A stretch of DNA of 64,000 nt from an uncultured Pelagibacteraceae bacterium (GTDB lineage: Bacteria > Pseudomonadota > Alphaproteobacteria > Pelagibacterales > Pelagibacteraceae). The stretch spans positions 1 to 64,000 of the forward strand of contig CACDUS010000008.1 in assembly GCA_902555945.1 (NCBI GenBank), given 5' to 3'. Positions 17,086 through 26,138 of this stretch are shown one piece after another (the first letter of the stretch is position 1; every line of letters starts with the position of its first letter). Under the pieces are notes generated by a model, which saw only the letters and a list, made by a program, of their open reading frames with translations, was not told the origin of the DNA and searched no databases. The translations under genes were made by a program, and so were the position numbers.

Positions 17086-19161
17086 TCAAATTTTTTTTGT
17101 GATTTTCAATACAAATGAATAATCAAAAGCAATTTCTTCTATTGCTCCATCTCTCCCAGACTTGCCGCCATGACCAGCATTCATTTCTGTTTTTAAAAGA
17201 AGTAAATTGTTATCTGTTTTTAGGTCTCTAAGTTTAGCTGTAAACTTAGTTGGTTCATCAAATAATACCCTGTTATCACTTAAGCTAGTGGTAATTAATA
17301 TATGAGGATAATCCATTTTCTTTATATTATTATATGGCGCATAAGAAAAAATATATTCAAAATGTTCTTTATTTTCTTTTGCATTACCAAATTCGTCAAA
17401 CTCACCGACTGTCAATGGCAAAGAATGATCAAGGTTAGTTGTTAAAGAATCAACAAAAGGAACAGCCATGATAATTCCTAAAAATAATTCTGGCGCTTGA
17501 TTTGCAACTACTCCCATTAATAAACCACCAGCTGATCCCCCCATACCAATTATTTTTCCTTTGGAGGTATATTTATTTTCAATCAAATATTTTGCAACAT
17601 AGATATAATCTTCAAAAGTATTTTTTTTATTAAGAAGTTTTCCTTCTTTCCACCATTTCATTCCTCTCTCCATTCCTCCTCTAATATGTGCAGTTACCCA
17701 AATTATATCTCTGTTAATTAAACTAAATTTTGTAGAAGAGAAATCAGGTGTCATTGAACTTCCGTATGAACCATATCCATATAAAAGTAAATTAGCTGAT
17801 CCGTCAGTTTTTGTTTTTTTATGTCTTGTAATCGTTATTGGAATTAACCTTCCATCATGAGATGGGCATTCTATTCTTTCAACTATATAGTCATCAGGAT
17901 TGTGACCTGATGGAATTTCTTGCTCTTTAACCAATTTTTTTTCTTTAGTTTTTAAATTATATAAATAAGTTTTACTTGGTGTTTTTGGAGATGAATAAGA
18001 TAAATAAACCAAATCAGTATTTTTATCTCTTTGTATTAATGAAACACTGGGCACAATTACTTCCTCATCAGCAAACTTAAGTTCTTCCTCGATCCCAGTT
18101 TGATTATTTTTTACGAACAATTTTCCTAGTGCATTTGATTTTTCTCCTCGAATAACCCAATCATTTAAAAATATTAATCCTCCAATGAGAACTTCATTTT
18201 TCGGTTCAATATAAATTTCCCAATTTTGATTTGATAAATCATTACATCTTTCAATCTTAAAGTCCTCAGCATTTTCATTTGTATGACAATAAAAATAATT
18301 ATTCCAAGAATTAACAGAGTAAATTATACCTTTTTTTCTTTCTTTTATTAATTTCGGTTTGGGTTTTTTTTCGTTGATGCCAAAGTAGTACTGTTCAGAT
18401 GTATTATGATCTGAAGTTGTAATAAAAAAAAATTTTTCATCTGAACTTAAACTTATGCCAACTGTGAATGCATCACTTTTTTCTTCGAAAATTAGTTCAT
18501 CATTTTTACAAGAAGTTCCTATTTTATGTCTAAAAACTTTTCTTGGTCTATGATGTTCATCTAGCTTAGAATAAAAAACATAATTATCATCTAAACTAAA
18601 AGAAATACTCCCACTTGTGTTTTCAATTTTTTCAGTAATTAATTTTCCAGATGAAATTTCTCTTAGATATATTGTAAAATATTCTGAACCTTTTAAATCA
18701 AGTGAATAAGCTAAATATTTGTCGTTGTAACTCACTTCTAAGTCTCCTAAACCGAAATATTCAGTTTTTAATTTTTCTTTTTCCTTATCTCCATTCCAAA
18801 TTTCTTCAATCTCGTTTGAACCAATTTTTTTTCTTAATTTGGTAGAATAGTTTCCTTCTTTTGTTGTTTTTGTCCAATATTCGTATTGATTATCTCTAAA
18901 CTTTAAAGATTCATCATCTAATTTTATTCTTCCTTTAATTTCATCAAATATTTCTTTTTGATATTCTTTGGTATCTTTTAAATTATACTCAGTATAATTA
19001 TTTTCTTGCTCAAGATATTCTCTTACTTCTGGTAGCAATTTTGAGCTATCTCTTAAAACTTCAAGAATATTTTGCTGATGAACCCAGCTATAATTATCTT
19101 CCCAATTAATATTGTGACAAGATTTTAGCTCTGGTTTCTTTTTAAGTTGTGGTATTTTCAT
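17086..19161 (-). CDS. ptrB: Oligopeptidase B (S9 family)
   Basis: A 691-residue cytoplasmic serine peptidase of the prolyl oligopeptidase family. An N-terminal seven-bladed propeller (about residues 70-410) precedes an alpha/beta-hydrolase domain. The nucleophile Ser543 is in MGGSAGGLLMG, the charge-relay Asp629 in SLSDNRV and His664 in NAGHGGKSGR. The RGGMERGMKWWKEGKLLNKKNTF segment is characteristic of oligopeptidase B, which cleaves after basic residues in short peptides. Its start is 14 bases from that of the divergent J-domain gene, so both promoters must lie within coding sequence or in that tiny gap. Confidence 0.92.
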   Translation of the reverse strand: MKIPQLKKKPELKSCHNINWEDNYSWVHQQNILEVLRDSSKLLPEVREYLEQENNYTEYNLKDTKEYQKEIFDEIKGRIKLDDESLKFRDNQYEYWTKTTKEGNYSTKLRKKIGSNEIEEIWNGDKEKEKLKTEYFGLGDLEVSYNDKYLAYSLDLKGSEYFTIYLREISSGKLITEKIENTSGSISFSLDDNYVFYSKLDEHHRPRKVFRHKIGTSCKNDELIFEEKSDAFTVGISLSSDEKFFFITTSDHNTSEQYYFGINEKKPKPKLIKERKKGIIYSVNSWNNYFYCHTNENAEDFKIERCNDLSNQNWEIYIEPKNEVLIGGLIFLNDWVIRGEKSNALGKLFVKNNQTGIEEELKFADEEVIVPSVSLIQRDKNTDLVYLSYSSPKTPSKTYLYNLKTKEKKLVKEQEIPSGHNPDDYIVERIECPSHDGRLIPITITRHKKTKTDGSANLLLYGYGSYGSSMTPDFSSTKFSLINRDIIWVTAHIRGGMERGMKWWKEGKLLNKKNTFEDYIYVAKYLIENKYTSKGKIIGMGGSAGGLLMGVVANQAPELFLGIIMAVPFVDSLTTNLDHSLPLTVGEFDEFGNAKENKEHFEYIFSYAPYNNIKKMDYPHILITTSLSDNRVLFDEPTKFTAKLRDLKTDNNLLLLKTEMNAGHGGKSGRDGAIEEIAFDYSFVLKITKKI

Positions 19162-19175
19162 TAAGGTACAAATAT

Positions 19176-19679
19176 ATGAATATAATTATTTATACAGTAG
19201 TAATATTAACTATTTTTTATTTTCTGTTAAAATTCATTAGTAGCATTTCATCAAAAAAAATATCAAAAACTCTTAGATTTCTCTTAATTATTGGTTTAAT
19301 TATTTTAGCAGTTTTATTCGCTATTGGAGGTAGATTCTTGTTAACTTTACCTTTAACACTAGCAAGTCTCGCTCTGTTAAAACTTAAAGGTTTATCAATC
19401 TTTCAATTGATTTCACTTTTTAGATTAATCCAAACATTAAGAAGATCAGGAAGATTTTCTTTTAATCAAGCAAATTCAAATAATCAATCCTCTATATCTG
19501 TTTCTGAAGCCTATAAAATTTTGAATTTAGATATGAATAAAAAAGTTACTAAAGATGATGTAAATAAAGCTTATGTTAAAATTCAAAAAAAAATTCACCC
19601 CGATGTTTCTCCCGAAACTTCTAGACTTTCATCGATTGTAAATGAAGCTAAAGATATAGTGTTGAATGATATTTCTTAA
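19176..19679 (+). CDS. Membrane-anchored J-domain protein
   Basis: A 167-residue protein with two N-terminal hydrophobic helices (about residues 3-22 and 33-62 of this start) and a C-terminal J domain. The J domain starts SVSEAYKILNLD and carries the HPD signature in KKIHPDVSP that stimulates DnaK. The overall plan resembles TIM14/DjlA-style membrane co-chaperones common in alphaproteobacteria. An upstream in-frame start at 19149 would overlap the divergent ptrB gene and add nine residues with no gain, so the ATG at 19176 is chosen. The 3' end shares a TTAA with the convergent glycosyltransferase gene. Confidence 0.82.
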   Translation: MNIIIYTVVILTIFYFLLKFISSISSKKISKTLRFLLIIGLIILAVLFAIGGRFLLTLPLTLASLALLKLKGLSIFQLISLFRLIQTLRRSGRFSFNQANSNNQSSISVSEAYKILNLDMNKKVTKDDVNKAYVKIQKKIHPDVSPETSRLSSIVNEAKDIVLNDIS

Positions 19680-20638
19680 TTAATTATTTCAATTAACTTA
19701 TTAAAAATTTTTTCTGAGTTTATCTTGTCTTTACCTAAAGTATTATGGCTTACTGTTTCTTCACCATCAGGTAAAATGGGGAACATATTTGAGTTATAAT
19801 TTCCGTATATCAATGGAGTGTCTGCCATTAAAGTAATCGTTTTAATACCTAAAGCTGCAGATAAATGACTAAAGCTTGAATCATTACAAATAGATAAATT
19901 ACAATTCTTTATAATTGGTAAAGTTTCTCTGATTGAAAATTTATCTAAAGGTACACAAAAATTTCTAAATTTAGAGTCTAGTATTTCTTTTAATATAATC
20001 TGTTCTTCACTATTTTTACCTGTAGCAAGAAAAAACTTACTTTTTTTAATTTTTAAAGTTTTTTCTATAACTTTTAAAAATGTTCTTGAGGGTATTCTTT
20101 TTGTAGGGCCAGATCCACCTATGCCCATAAGTATATTCAATTCATTTTTATCAATTTGAAAATTTTTTATTGCACCCAATATTAAATCATTACTGATTTG
20201 GATATTAGGATTATCATTAATATTTAAATCTAATTTATCTTTAAAGAATTTTTTTGGAGTATCTGTAATATGTTGTTTATTTTTATCAAACAAAGGATAT
20301 TGATAAATATCTGGGATATTTGATAATCTTGCAATTAAATTAAACCTTAAAGAGGAATTAAAAATAAAAATTTTATCAAAATTATATTTTTTTAAGTCTT
20401 TAATTAAATTAAAACTTCCTAAAAAGCCACTATGTCTACTGACGTTATTTTTATCTCTCTCTAAAATAAGAATTTTATCTATATAATTAGTTTGAAATAA
20501 ATATTGATCTGCTTTTGAACTTTCTTTAACAAGTAAACTAATAGGCGAATTAAATTTTTTATATAAAGCCTCAATATAAGGTAAAAAAATAACCGTATCT
20601 CCAATGCCCATTCTATTTTGAATTGCTAAAATTTTCAT
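19676..20638 (-). CDS. Glycosyltransferase family 9 (heptosyltransferase-like)
   Basis: A 320-residue GT-B glycosyltransferase of family 9. The start MKILAIQNRMGIGDTVIFLPY matches the WaaC/WaaF N-terminus (RxxxxGD). Later motifs are NILMGIGGSGPTKRIPSRTF, corresponding to the Pro/Gly-rich nucleotide-sugar loop, and CNDSSFSHLSAALGIKTITLM, the family donor-binding signature (NDSGxxHLAAALG). It probably adds a heptose or related sugar to LPS core or to another glycan. The open frame extends to 20767, into the divergent aldolase gene. The ATG at 20638 fits the family start and leaves a 49-base gap. Confidence 0.82.
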   Translation of the reverse strand: MKILAIQNRMGIGDTVIFLPYIEALYKKFNSPISLLVKESSKADQYLFQTNYIDKILILERDKNNVSRHSGFLGSFNLIKDLKKYNFDKIFIFNSSLRFNLIARLSNIPDIYQYPLFDKNKQHITDTPKKFFKDKLDLNINDNPNIQISNDLILGAIKNFQIDKNELNILMGIGGSGPTKRIPSRTFLKVIEKTLKIKKSKFFLATGKNSEEQIILKEILDSKFRNFCVPLDKFSIRETLPIIKNCNLSICNDSSFSHLSAALGIKTITLMADTPLIYGNYNSNMFPILPDGEETVSHNTLGKDKINSEKIFNKLIEIIN

Positions 20639-20687
20639 ATGGTATTTATAATCTTTACTGAGTATATTTTTTATATAAATTTTTATT

Positions 20688-21572
20688 ATGACAAAAATAA
20701 GTGGAATATTTGCAGCCTCAATGTCAGTTTTAAATTCTGATTTGAGCTTAAATATTGAAAAAACCATAAATCATGCTGAAAAATTAATTGATCAGGGTTG
20801 TCATGGAACAGCAATTTTTGGAAGTACAGGACAAGCGCAATTGATACCTGTTTCAGAAAAAATAAAGTTATTAAACAATTTATCTGAAAGCAAATATAAA
20901 GATAAACATTTAATTGGCACGGGTCTAAATTCTTTGAACGAAACGATCAATTTTATGAAAATAGCAACATCATTAAGTTTTAAAAAATTTTTAATTATGC
21001 CTCCGGCCTATTACAAATATGAAGATAAAGATGTATTAAACTTTTATTCTAAAGTTGTTGACGCAATTCCCGAATGTCAAATAATTCTTTATAACTTTGA
21101 GAAACTGTGTGGTTACAAATTTAGTTTGGAATGTGTAAAAGAATTAGTAAAAAGATTTCCAAAACAAATAGTTGGAGTTAAAGATAGTTCATATAATTTA
21201 TTTGAAAAACTAAAGTTAGAAAATTTTTCATTAATGCCAGGCTCTGAATCAAAATTATTAAAAGGATTAGAACTTGGGTGCACAGGTATTATAACGGCAA
21301 CTTGCAATGTGACAGTTCAACTTGCTCGAAGAGTTTATGATGATTTTTCCTCAGGAAAAGAACAAATGTACAATCAAAAATTAATTGATGTCAGAAGTAC
21401 TTTTGAAAAGTATAATTTAATTTCAGCACTTCATACTTTTAAATCCAAAGAAGACAAAATCTTTAAAAATGTTTTACCACCTCTTGGTCTTTTAGATGGT
21501 GAAAGTGAAAATGACTTATTACAAAATTTAAAAAAACTTAATTTTCAAATAAACTCAAAATTGGCAGCTTAA
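20688..21572 (+). CDS. DapA/NanA-family aldolase (DHDPS-like), substrate unknown
   Basis: A 294-residue class I aldolase of the dihydrodipicolinate synthase / N-acetylneuraminate lyase superfamily. The Schiff-base Lys165 lies in IVGVKDSS, the catalytic Tyr135 in IILYNF, and the pyruvate-carboxylate loop is GSTGQA at residues 45-50. In true DapA this loop is GTTGE, so the Glu-to-Gln change argues against lysine biosynthesis. Context (glycosyltransferase, then Cfa) does not reveal the substrate. It likely cleaves or forms a pyruvate-derived keto acid. It is two bases from cfa and probably co-transcribed with it. Confidence 0.82.
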   Translation: MTKISGIFAASMSVLNSDLSLNIEKTINHAEKLIDQGCHGTAIFGSTGQAQLIPVSEKIKLLNNLSESKYKDKHLIGTGLNSLNETINFMKIATSLSFKKFLIMPPAYYKYEDKDVLNFYSKVVDAIPECQIILYNFEKLCGYKFSLECVKELVKRFPKQIVGVKDSSYNLFEKLKLENFSLMPGSESKLLKGLELGCTGIITATCNVTVQLARRVYDDFSSGKEQMYNQKLIDVRSTFEKYNLISALHTFKSKEDKIFKNVLPPLGLLDGESENDLLQNLKKLNFQINSKLAA

Positions 21573-21573
21573 T

Positions 21574-22761
21574 ATGCAACTAGCAAGATTTTTAAATAAA
21601 ATGATTCAAAAGGGTGGTTTCATTTTAGTGGATGCAAATTCCAAAGAATACATAATTGGTGATCCTGGAGAAAAGCCTATAAAGTTAAAAATTTTAAATA
21701 AAAATTTACATTATAAATTATTATTTCACCCAGACCTATATTTTGGTGAAGCTTATACAGATGGGGAGATAATAATTGAAAATGGATCTTTAACTGAATT
21801 TTTAGATTTAGCTTTAATGAATATAGGTAGAGGTGAATTGAATTTTTTCAGTTATCTAATAAATAGACTAAGAGGTTCTTATAGATATTTAACAAATTTT
21901 AATTTCATAAAAAAATCTAAAATGAATGTATCTCATCATTACGATATCAAAGATGATTTGTATGATTTATTTTTAGATCCAAAGAGACAATATTCGTGTG
22001 CATATTTTAAGAATGAAAATGATAGCCTTGAAACTGCTCAAAATAATAAAATTCAACATATTATTAAAAAATTAAATATCAAGCCCAATCAAAAAGTTTT
22101 AGATATAGGATGTGGCTGGGGTTCACTTGCGATTGATATTGCAAAGAGTGCAGGTTGTGAAGTAACAGGGATAACTTTGTCCGAAAATCAATTAAATTAT
22201 TGTAATCAAAAAGCAAAAGAAATGAATTTACAAAACCAGGTTAAGTTTAAGTTGATGGACTATAGAGAATTGAAGGAAAAATTTGATAGAATAGTAAGTG
22301 TTGGAATGTTCGAACATGTTGGTAGAAAATTTTATAAAAAGTTTTTCAAACAGGTAGAAAATTTATTGAAAGAAGATGGTATTTCATTAATACACACGAT
22401 AGGTTCTGTTAATCCACCAAGAGACCCACATCCATGGATAACAAAATATATTTTCCCTGGTGGATATACACCTAGCTTGAGTGAAGTAACGACACCGATA
22501 GAAAATGCAGGATTAATTGTTACTGATATTGAGGTTTTGAGACTTCATTATTCACATACTTTAAGGCACTGGAAAGAAAATTGTATAAAAAATAAGGAAA
22601 AAATTGTGAAAATGTTTGATGAGAAATTTTTTAGAATGTGGGAGTTTTATCTTGCTGGTTGTGAAATGGCATTCAAGTGGGGAGATCAAGTTGTATATCA
22701 ATTTCAACTTACAAAAAATTACAAGTCGACACCAGTCACTAGAGACTATATTTATCAATAA
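21574..22761 (+). CDS. cfa: Cyclopropane-fatty-acyl-phospholipid synthase family
   Basis: A 395-residue SAM-dependent methyltransferase of the Cfa/mycolic acid synthase family. An N-terminal lipid-binding domain (to about residue 115) precedes the SAM site VLDIGCGWGS (175-184). MNVSHHYDIKDDLYDLFLD and QYSCAYF are hallmark Cfa segments, as is FEHVGRKFYKKFF. It would methylenate cis double bonds of membrane phospholipid acyl chains. It follows the DapA-like gene by one base and is followed 29 bases later by the polylysine protein. A related activity on another unsaturated lipid cannot be excluded. Confidence 0.9.
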   Translation: MQLARFLNKMIQKGGFILVDANSKEYIIGDPGEKPIKLKILNKNLHYKLLFHPDLYFGEAYTDGEIIIENGSLTEFLDLALMNIGRGELNFFSYLINRLRGSYRYLTNFNFIKKSKMNVSHHYDIKDDLYDLFLDPKRQYSCAYFKNENDSLETAQNNKIQHIIKKLNIKPNQKVLDIGCGWGSLAIDIAKSAGCEVTGITLSENQLNYCNQKAKEMNLQNQVKFKLMDYRELKEKFDRIVSVGMFEHVGRKFYKKFFKQVENLLKEDGISLIHTIGSVNPPRDPHPWITKYIFPGGYTPSLSEVTTPIENAGLIVTDIEVLRLHYSHTLRHWKENCIKNKEKIVKMFDEKFFRMWEFYLAGCEMAFKWGDQVVYQFQLTKNYKSTPVTRDYIYQ

Positions 22762-22790
22762 ATTCTTGATAGAATCAATTTTCCTCAAAA

Positions 22791-23966
22791 ATGAAAAAAA
22801 AACGAAAAAAATTTAAAAAGAATAAAAAAATTAAGAAAAAAAAGTTTACAAATAAAAAAATAAAAAAAATAAAAAAAAACAAAATAAAATCAAAAAAAAA
22901 GACAAAAAGAAAAAAACTCAAAAAAGTAAAAAAAATTAAAGATCATCTTAATTTAAGTAAAGCCAAAAAGGACAGTCTAGCTTTAAAAATAGTAAAATGG
23001 CAGTTGTCTCTAAAACCACAATTAAATTTTAAAATTAATTTTAGTTTAGAAAAATATATTCAAGGTTTTTTTGATAAAATTTCAGACACAATTTCTAATT
23101 ACAAGATTTTGAAACAAGATGAAAATAGAAGGCAGAAACTAGAAAAAATTGAAAATGAAAGAAAAACAAAATTAGCTTTAGAAAAACAAAAAAAAGACGA
23201 GGAAGCATTAAGAGTAAAACTTAAAAAACAAGAACTTAAAGAAGAAGCCAGATTAGAAAAACAAAGAACAAATGACATCAAATTATTTTTGAGAAAAGAA
23301 CAGGCTCTTTTAAGAATTGAACAAGCTGAAAAACAGAAACAATTTTTACAACAATTAAAATTAGATAAACAGATTGAAAAATTTAGAATTAGAGAAGTTA
23401 AAGAATTAGAAAAATTAGAAAAAATTTCACTACAAGAAAAAAGAGAAGACTACGCTGGATTACAAGAAAGAATAGATAAACTTAAAGAAAAATATAGAAT
23501 CATTAGAGATCAAAAAATTAAAGAAAGGGTAGAGGCACTTGGAGTTAAACTTCAAGGGGATGAAGATAGAGAAACTTTATTATTAAAAGAAAAAGAATAT
23601 ACTTTAGCAAGACAAAAAGTTGAATTTGCATTAGAGAGTTTTTATAGAAGTGCTAGCAGTTTAGTATTTCAGCTAAATAAAAGACATATCACTAGAAATA
23701 TGTCTATCTTAAGATGTATAGATAGAAGGTTTGAGACAGGTGAAGTTTTTATTAAATGGGATGAATCTGAGGATGAGGAATGGTTGTTACTTATATACAT
23801 CAAAAATAATTCTCCAGATGAAGGAATAGTTATAGAGGATAAAACAAATCCAGAAAAAAATATTTCTCATGAATTTAGAAATGTTGATATATTTAAAGCT
23901 TCTGACACAATGGTTGACTCCTTAACTCAACTTATTGCAAGAAAAAGAGACAAAAATAATAATTAA
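22791..23966 (+). CDS. Polybasic, coiled-coil protein of unknown function
   Basis: Not recognised as any named family. The 391-residue protein has three visible parts. Residues 1-50 are 68 percent Lys/Arg (34 of 50), with no acidic residues. Residues about 55-100 form an amphipathic region, and residues about 105-280 are a long charged helix rich in Lys, Glu, Leu and Gln, predicted coiled coil. The last 110 residues are a compact, mixed alpha/beta-looking domain with RSASSLVFQLNKRHITRN and EVFIKWDESEDEEWLLLIYIK. No signal peptide or membrane helix is present. The polybasic tail suggests binding to nucleic acid or an anionic membrane. A small membrane protein gene follows 30 bases downstream. 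Confidence 0.75.
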   Translation: MKKKRKKFKKNKKIKKKKFTNKKIKKIKKNKIKSKKKTKRKKLKKVKKIKDHLNLSKAKKDSLALKIVKWQLSLKPQLNFKINFSLEKYIQGFFDKISDTISNYKILKQDENRRQKLEKIENERKTKLALEKQKKDEEALRVKLKKQELKEEARLEKQRTNDIKLFLRKEQALLRIEQAEKQKQFLQQLKLDKQIEKFRIREVKELEKLEKISLQEKREDYAGLQERIDKLKEKYRIIRDQKIKERVEALGVKLQGDEDRETLLLKEKEYTLARQKVEFALESFYRSASSLVFQLNKRHITRNMSILRCIDRRFETGEVFIKWDESEDEEWLLLIYIKNNSPDEGIVIEDKTNPEKNISHEFRNVDIFKASDTMVDSLTQLIARKRDKNNN

Positions 23967-23996
23967 AAAATAATCTTTAATTAGGTATTATCTTTT

Positions 23997-24290
23997 ATGA
24001 TTTTGGGTACAGCATTTCTAATAATTCTTTATTTAATTTTAAAATATATTCTAGCTTGGATTTCGTATTATAATAATTTAGATCCTAGACTTGGAGACAG
24101 TACTTGGCGATTTACTTACGATTACCCTGTGTTAGGGGAGAGAGATATTTCTGATTTAGATGATAAAGATTTTGTAAGACTAAGAAGAAAAAAAAACAAA
24201 ATTATTTTGTTAATGTATTCTATTGTGCTTATAATGTTTGTCTCTTCAATGTCATTACTAAGTAAATTTTTATTATTTTTTACAAGTTAA
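23997..24290 (+). CDS. Small two-helix membrane protein, unknown
   Basis: Unrecognised 97-residue protein with a hydrophobic helix at residues 2-22, a soluble middle containing DPRLGDSTWRFTYDYPVLGERDISDLDD, and a second helix at about 69-95. Basic residues (RLRRKKNK) just before the second helix suggest a topology with both ends on the same side. It lies 30 bases downstream of the polylysine coiled-coil gene in the same direction, so they may act together. The stop codon shares TTAA with the convergent DCC-family gene. Confidence 0.65.
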   Translation: MILGTAFLIILYLILKYILAWISYYNNLDPRLGDSTWRFTYDYPVLGERDISDLDDKDFVRLRRKKNKIILLMYSIVLIMFVSSMSLLSKFLLFFTS

Positions 24291-24634
24291 TTTTTTAGTT
24301 GTTTTTTATTTTTAAGATAAAGAAAGAAGGCTACAATTTCATAAATGAACGAAAAAAAACCAAATATTATTGGTAATCTAAAAAAATTATATAAAAATCT
24401 ATATTTAGGTATTTTTTTCCATAATAATAAAAAAGCTTCAGCACCTTCTAAAACTTTTTCACCATCTTTTACATGAAGTCTTCTTAAAAGCTCTTTGTTA
24501 TTTCTAGAGGTTTCTTTTGTGGCTAAAGCGTTATCTGTAATATCAACCCAATCAATTTCTTGAATTTTTTCTTTTTTATATAAGTCGATTTCAGCCTTAC
24601 ATATCTTACAAGAATTATTGAAATATACTTTCAT
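24287..24634 (-). CDS. DUF393 / DCC-family thiol-disulfide protein
   Basis: A 115-residue member of the DCC (DUF393) family, small thioredoxin-fold proteins named for a DxxCxxC motif near the N-terminus. Here the motif reads NNSCKICKAE, with Cys9 and Cys12 and Asn instead of the usual Asp. Downstream, LLRRLHVKDGEKVLEGAEAFLLLWKKIP matches the family G-x-x-A-x-x-x-L-W block. A hydrophobic stretch near residues 85-107 may be a membrane-associated helix. A redox or disulfide role is assumed for the family, and no specific partner is visible. Confidence 0.78.
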   Translation of the reverse strand: MKVYFNNSCKICKAEIDLYKKEKIQEIDWVDITDNALATKETSRNNKELLRRLHVKDGEKVLEGAEAFLLLWKKIPKYRFLYNFFRLPIIFGFFSFIYEIVAFFLYLKNKKQLKN

Positions 24635-24725
24635 TAATTTAATTAGTTACAAAAAAATGAATTTATGTATATGCGTAAAATACACATGTTGAAAATTATA
24701 TCAAACAAACTATGTATGGTTACTC

Positions 24726-26138
24726 ATGAGTAATTTCTTTGAAAAATCAGACTTATCTAGGAGTGATGCGGAAAGTATAATTTCAGATACATTACAGAAA
24801 TGTGATGATGGTGAATTATATTTAGAGAATTCCAAATCGGAGTCTATTTTATTAGATGATAATAAGATTAAAAACTCTAGCTATAGCTCAGACCTAGGTT
24901 TTGGATTTAGAGCTATCTCAGATGAAATTGTTGCTTATTCCCATTCAAATGAGATATCTAAAAATTCACTAAAACAATCTTCTGAAAATTTAAAATCAAC
25001 ATTAAAATCTGCGAAGGGCGTTTATAATCATGAAATACCAAAATCTAATAAAAAATATTATGAAAATATTAATCCAATAGACCAAAAAACACTGAATGAA
25101 AAAATTGAGATTCTAAATAATGTAAACAGGTATCTTCGAACAAAAGATAGTAATGTAAAGCAAGTAACTGCAAATTTTCTTGGAGAACAAAAATCTATAG
25201 AAATAATTAGATCTGGTGGTGAAACACTTACTGATATTCGTCCTTTAGTTAGATTTAATGTAACAGTAATGCTAGAAAAAAATGGAAGAAAAGAGACTGG
25301 TGTTTTTGGTGTTGGAGGAAGAAAATCATATGATGCATACTTACAGAAAGAAAATTGGAAAAATGTTTGTGATGAAGCTCTTAGAATAGCTTCAGTAAAT
25401 TTAGAGAGTAAGCCTGCTCCTGCAGGAGAAATGAAAGTTGTTTTAGGACCAGGTTGGCCTGCTATCTTGATTCATGAAGCAGTAGGTCATGGTTTAGAAG
25501 GAGATTTTAATAGAAAAAAAACTTCTGCATTTCATAATTTAATGGGTCAGAAAGTGGCAAGTGAGGGTGTTACTATTGTTGATGATGGAACTATCGATAA
25601 TAGAAGAGGTAGTCTCACAATAGATGATGAGGGAACTCCAACAGAAAAAACAGTTTTAATCGAAAATGGAATATTAAAAAACTTCATGCAAGATAGATTA
25701 AATGCTCGATTAATGAAAACTAGATCTACTGGAAGTGGAAGAAGAGAAGATTATAGACATATAGTACTTCCAAGAATGAGAAATACCATGATGTTAAACG
25801 GTAATCACACACAAGATGAAATGATTAAATCAGTTGATAAAGGTATTTTTGCTGTAAGTTTTGGTGGTGGACAAGTTGACATTACTTCAGGGAAATTTGT
25901 ATTTAATTGCACGGAAGCATATGAAATTATTAATGGCAAAATCGGATCACCCATTAAAGGTGCTACACTTATAGGTGATGGTCCATCTATATTAAAAGAA
26001 GTTTCAATGGTTGGAAATGATATGATGTTAGATCCAGGGATTGGAACCTGTGGAAAAGCTGGTCAAGGAGTTCCAGTTGGAGTTGCACAACCCTCTATAT
26101 TAATAAATAAAATGACAGTGGGTGGTACAAAACTTTAA
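24726..26138 (+). CDS. tldD: Metalloprotease TldD
   Basis: A 470-residue subunit of the TldD/TldE heterodimeric protease. The zinc site HEAVGH is at residues 250-255 in ILIHEAVGHGLEGDF, with the VGVAQPSILINKMTVGGT C-terminus typical of the family. In other bacteria TldDE degrades CcdA antitoxin and trims leader peptides of small modified peptides. It begins a two-gene operon and overlaps tldE by one base. A 91-base region upstream separates it from the divergent DCC gene and probably holds its promoter. No ribosome site of note is visible, so the transcript may be leaderless. Confidence 0.93.
   Translation: MSNFFEKSDLSRSDAESIISDTLQKCDDGELYLENSKSESILLDDNKIKNSSYSSDLGFGFRAISDEIVAYSHSNEISKNSLKQSSENLKSTLKSAKGVYNHEIPKSNKKYYENINPIDQKTLNEKIEILNNVNRYLRTKDSNVKQVTANFLGEQKSIEIIRSGGETLTDIRPLVRFNVTVMLEKNGRKETGVFGVGGRKSYDAYLQKENWKNVCDEALRIASVNLESKPAPAGEMKVVLGPGWPAILIHEAVGHGLEGDFNRKKTSAFHNLMGQKVASEGVTIVDDGTIDNRRGSLTIDDEGTPTEKTVLIENGILKNFMQDRLNARLMKTRSTGSGRREDYRHIVLPRMRNTMMLNGNHTQDEMIKSVDKGIFAVSFGGGQVDITSGKFVFNCTEAYEIINGKIGSPIKGATLIGDGPSILKEVSMVGNDMMLDPGIGTCGKAGQGVPVGVAQPSILINKMTVGGTKL

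Noticed and set aside
20639..20767. N-terminal extension of the glycosyltransferase
   Set aside because: It would overlap the divergent aldolase gene and precede the family start motif MKILAIQNRMGIGD.
22791..22940. Sequence error or low-complexity artefact in the A-rich start of the polybasic gene
   Set aside because: The frame stays open for nearly 1.2 kb with coherent protein features, so the A-rich stretch is read as real lysine codons.
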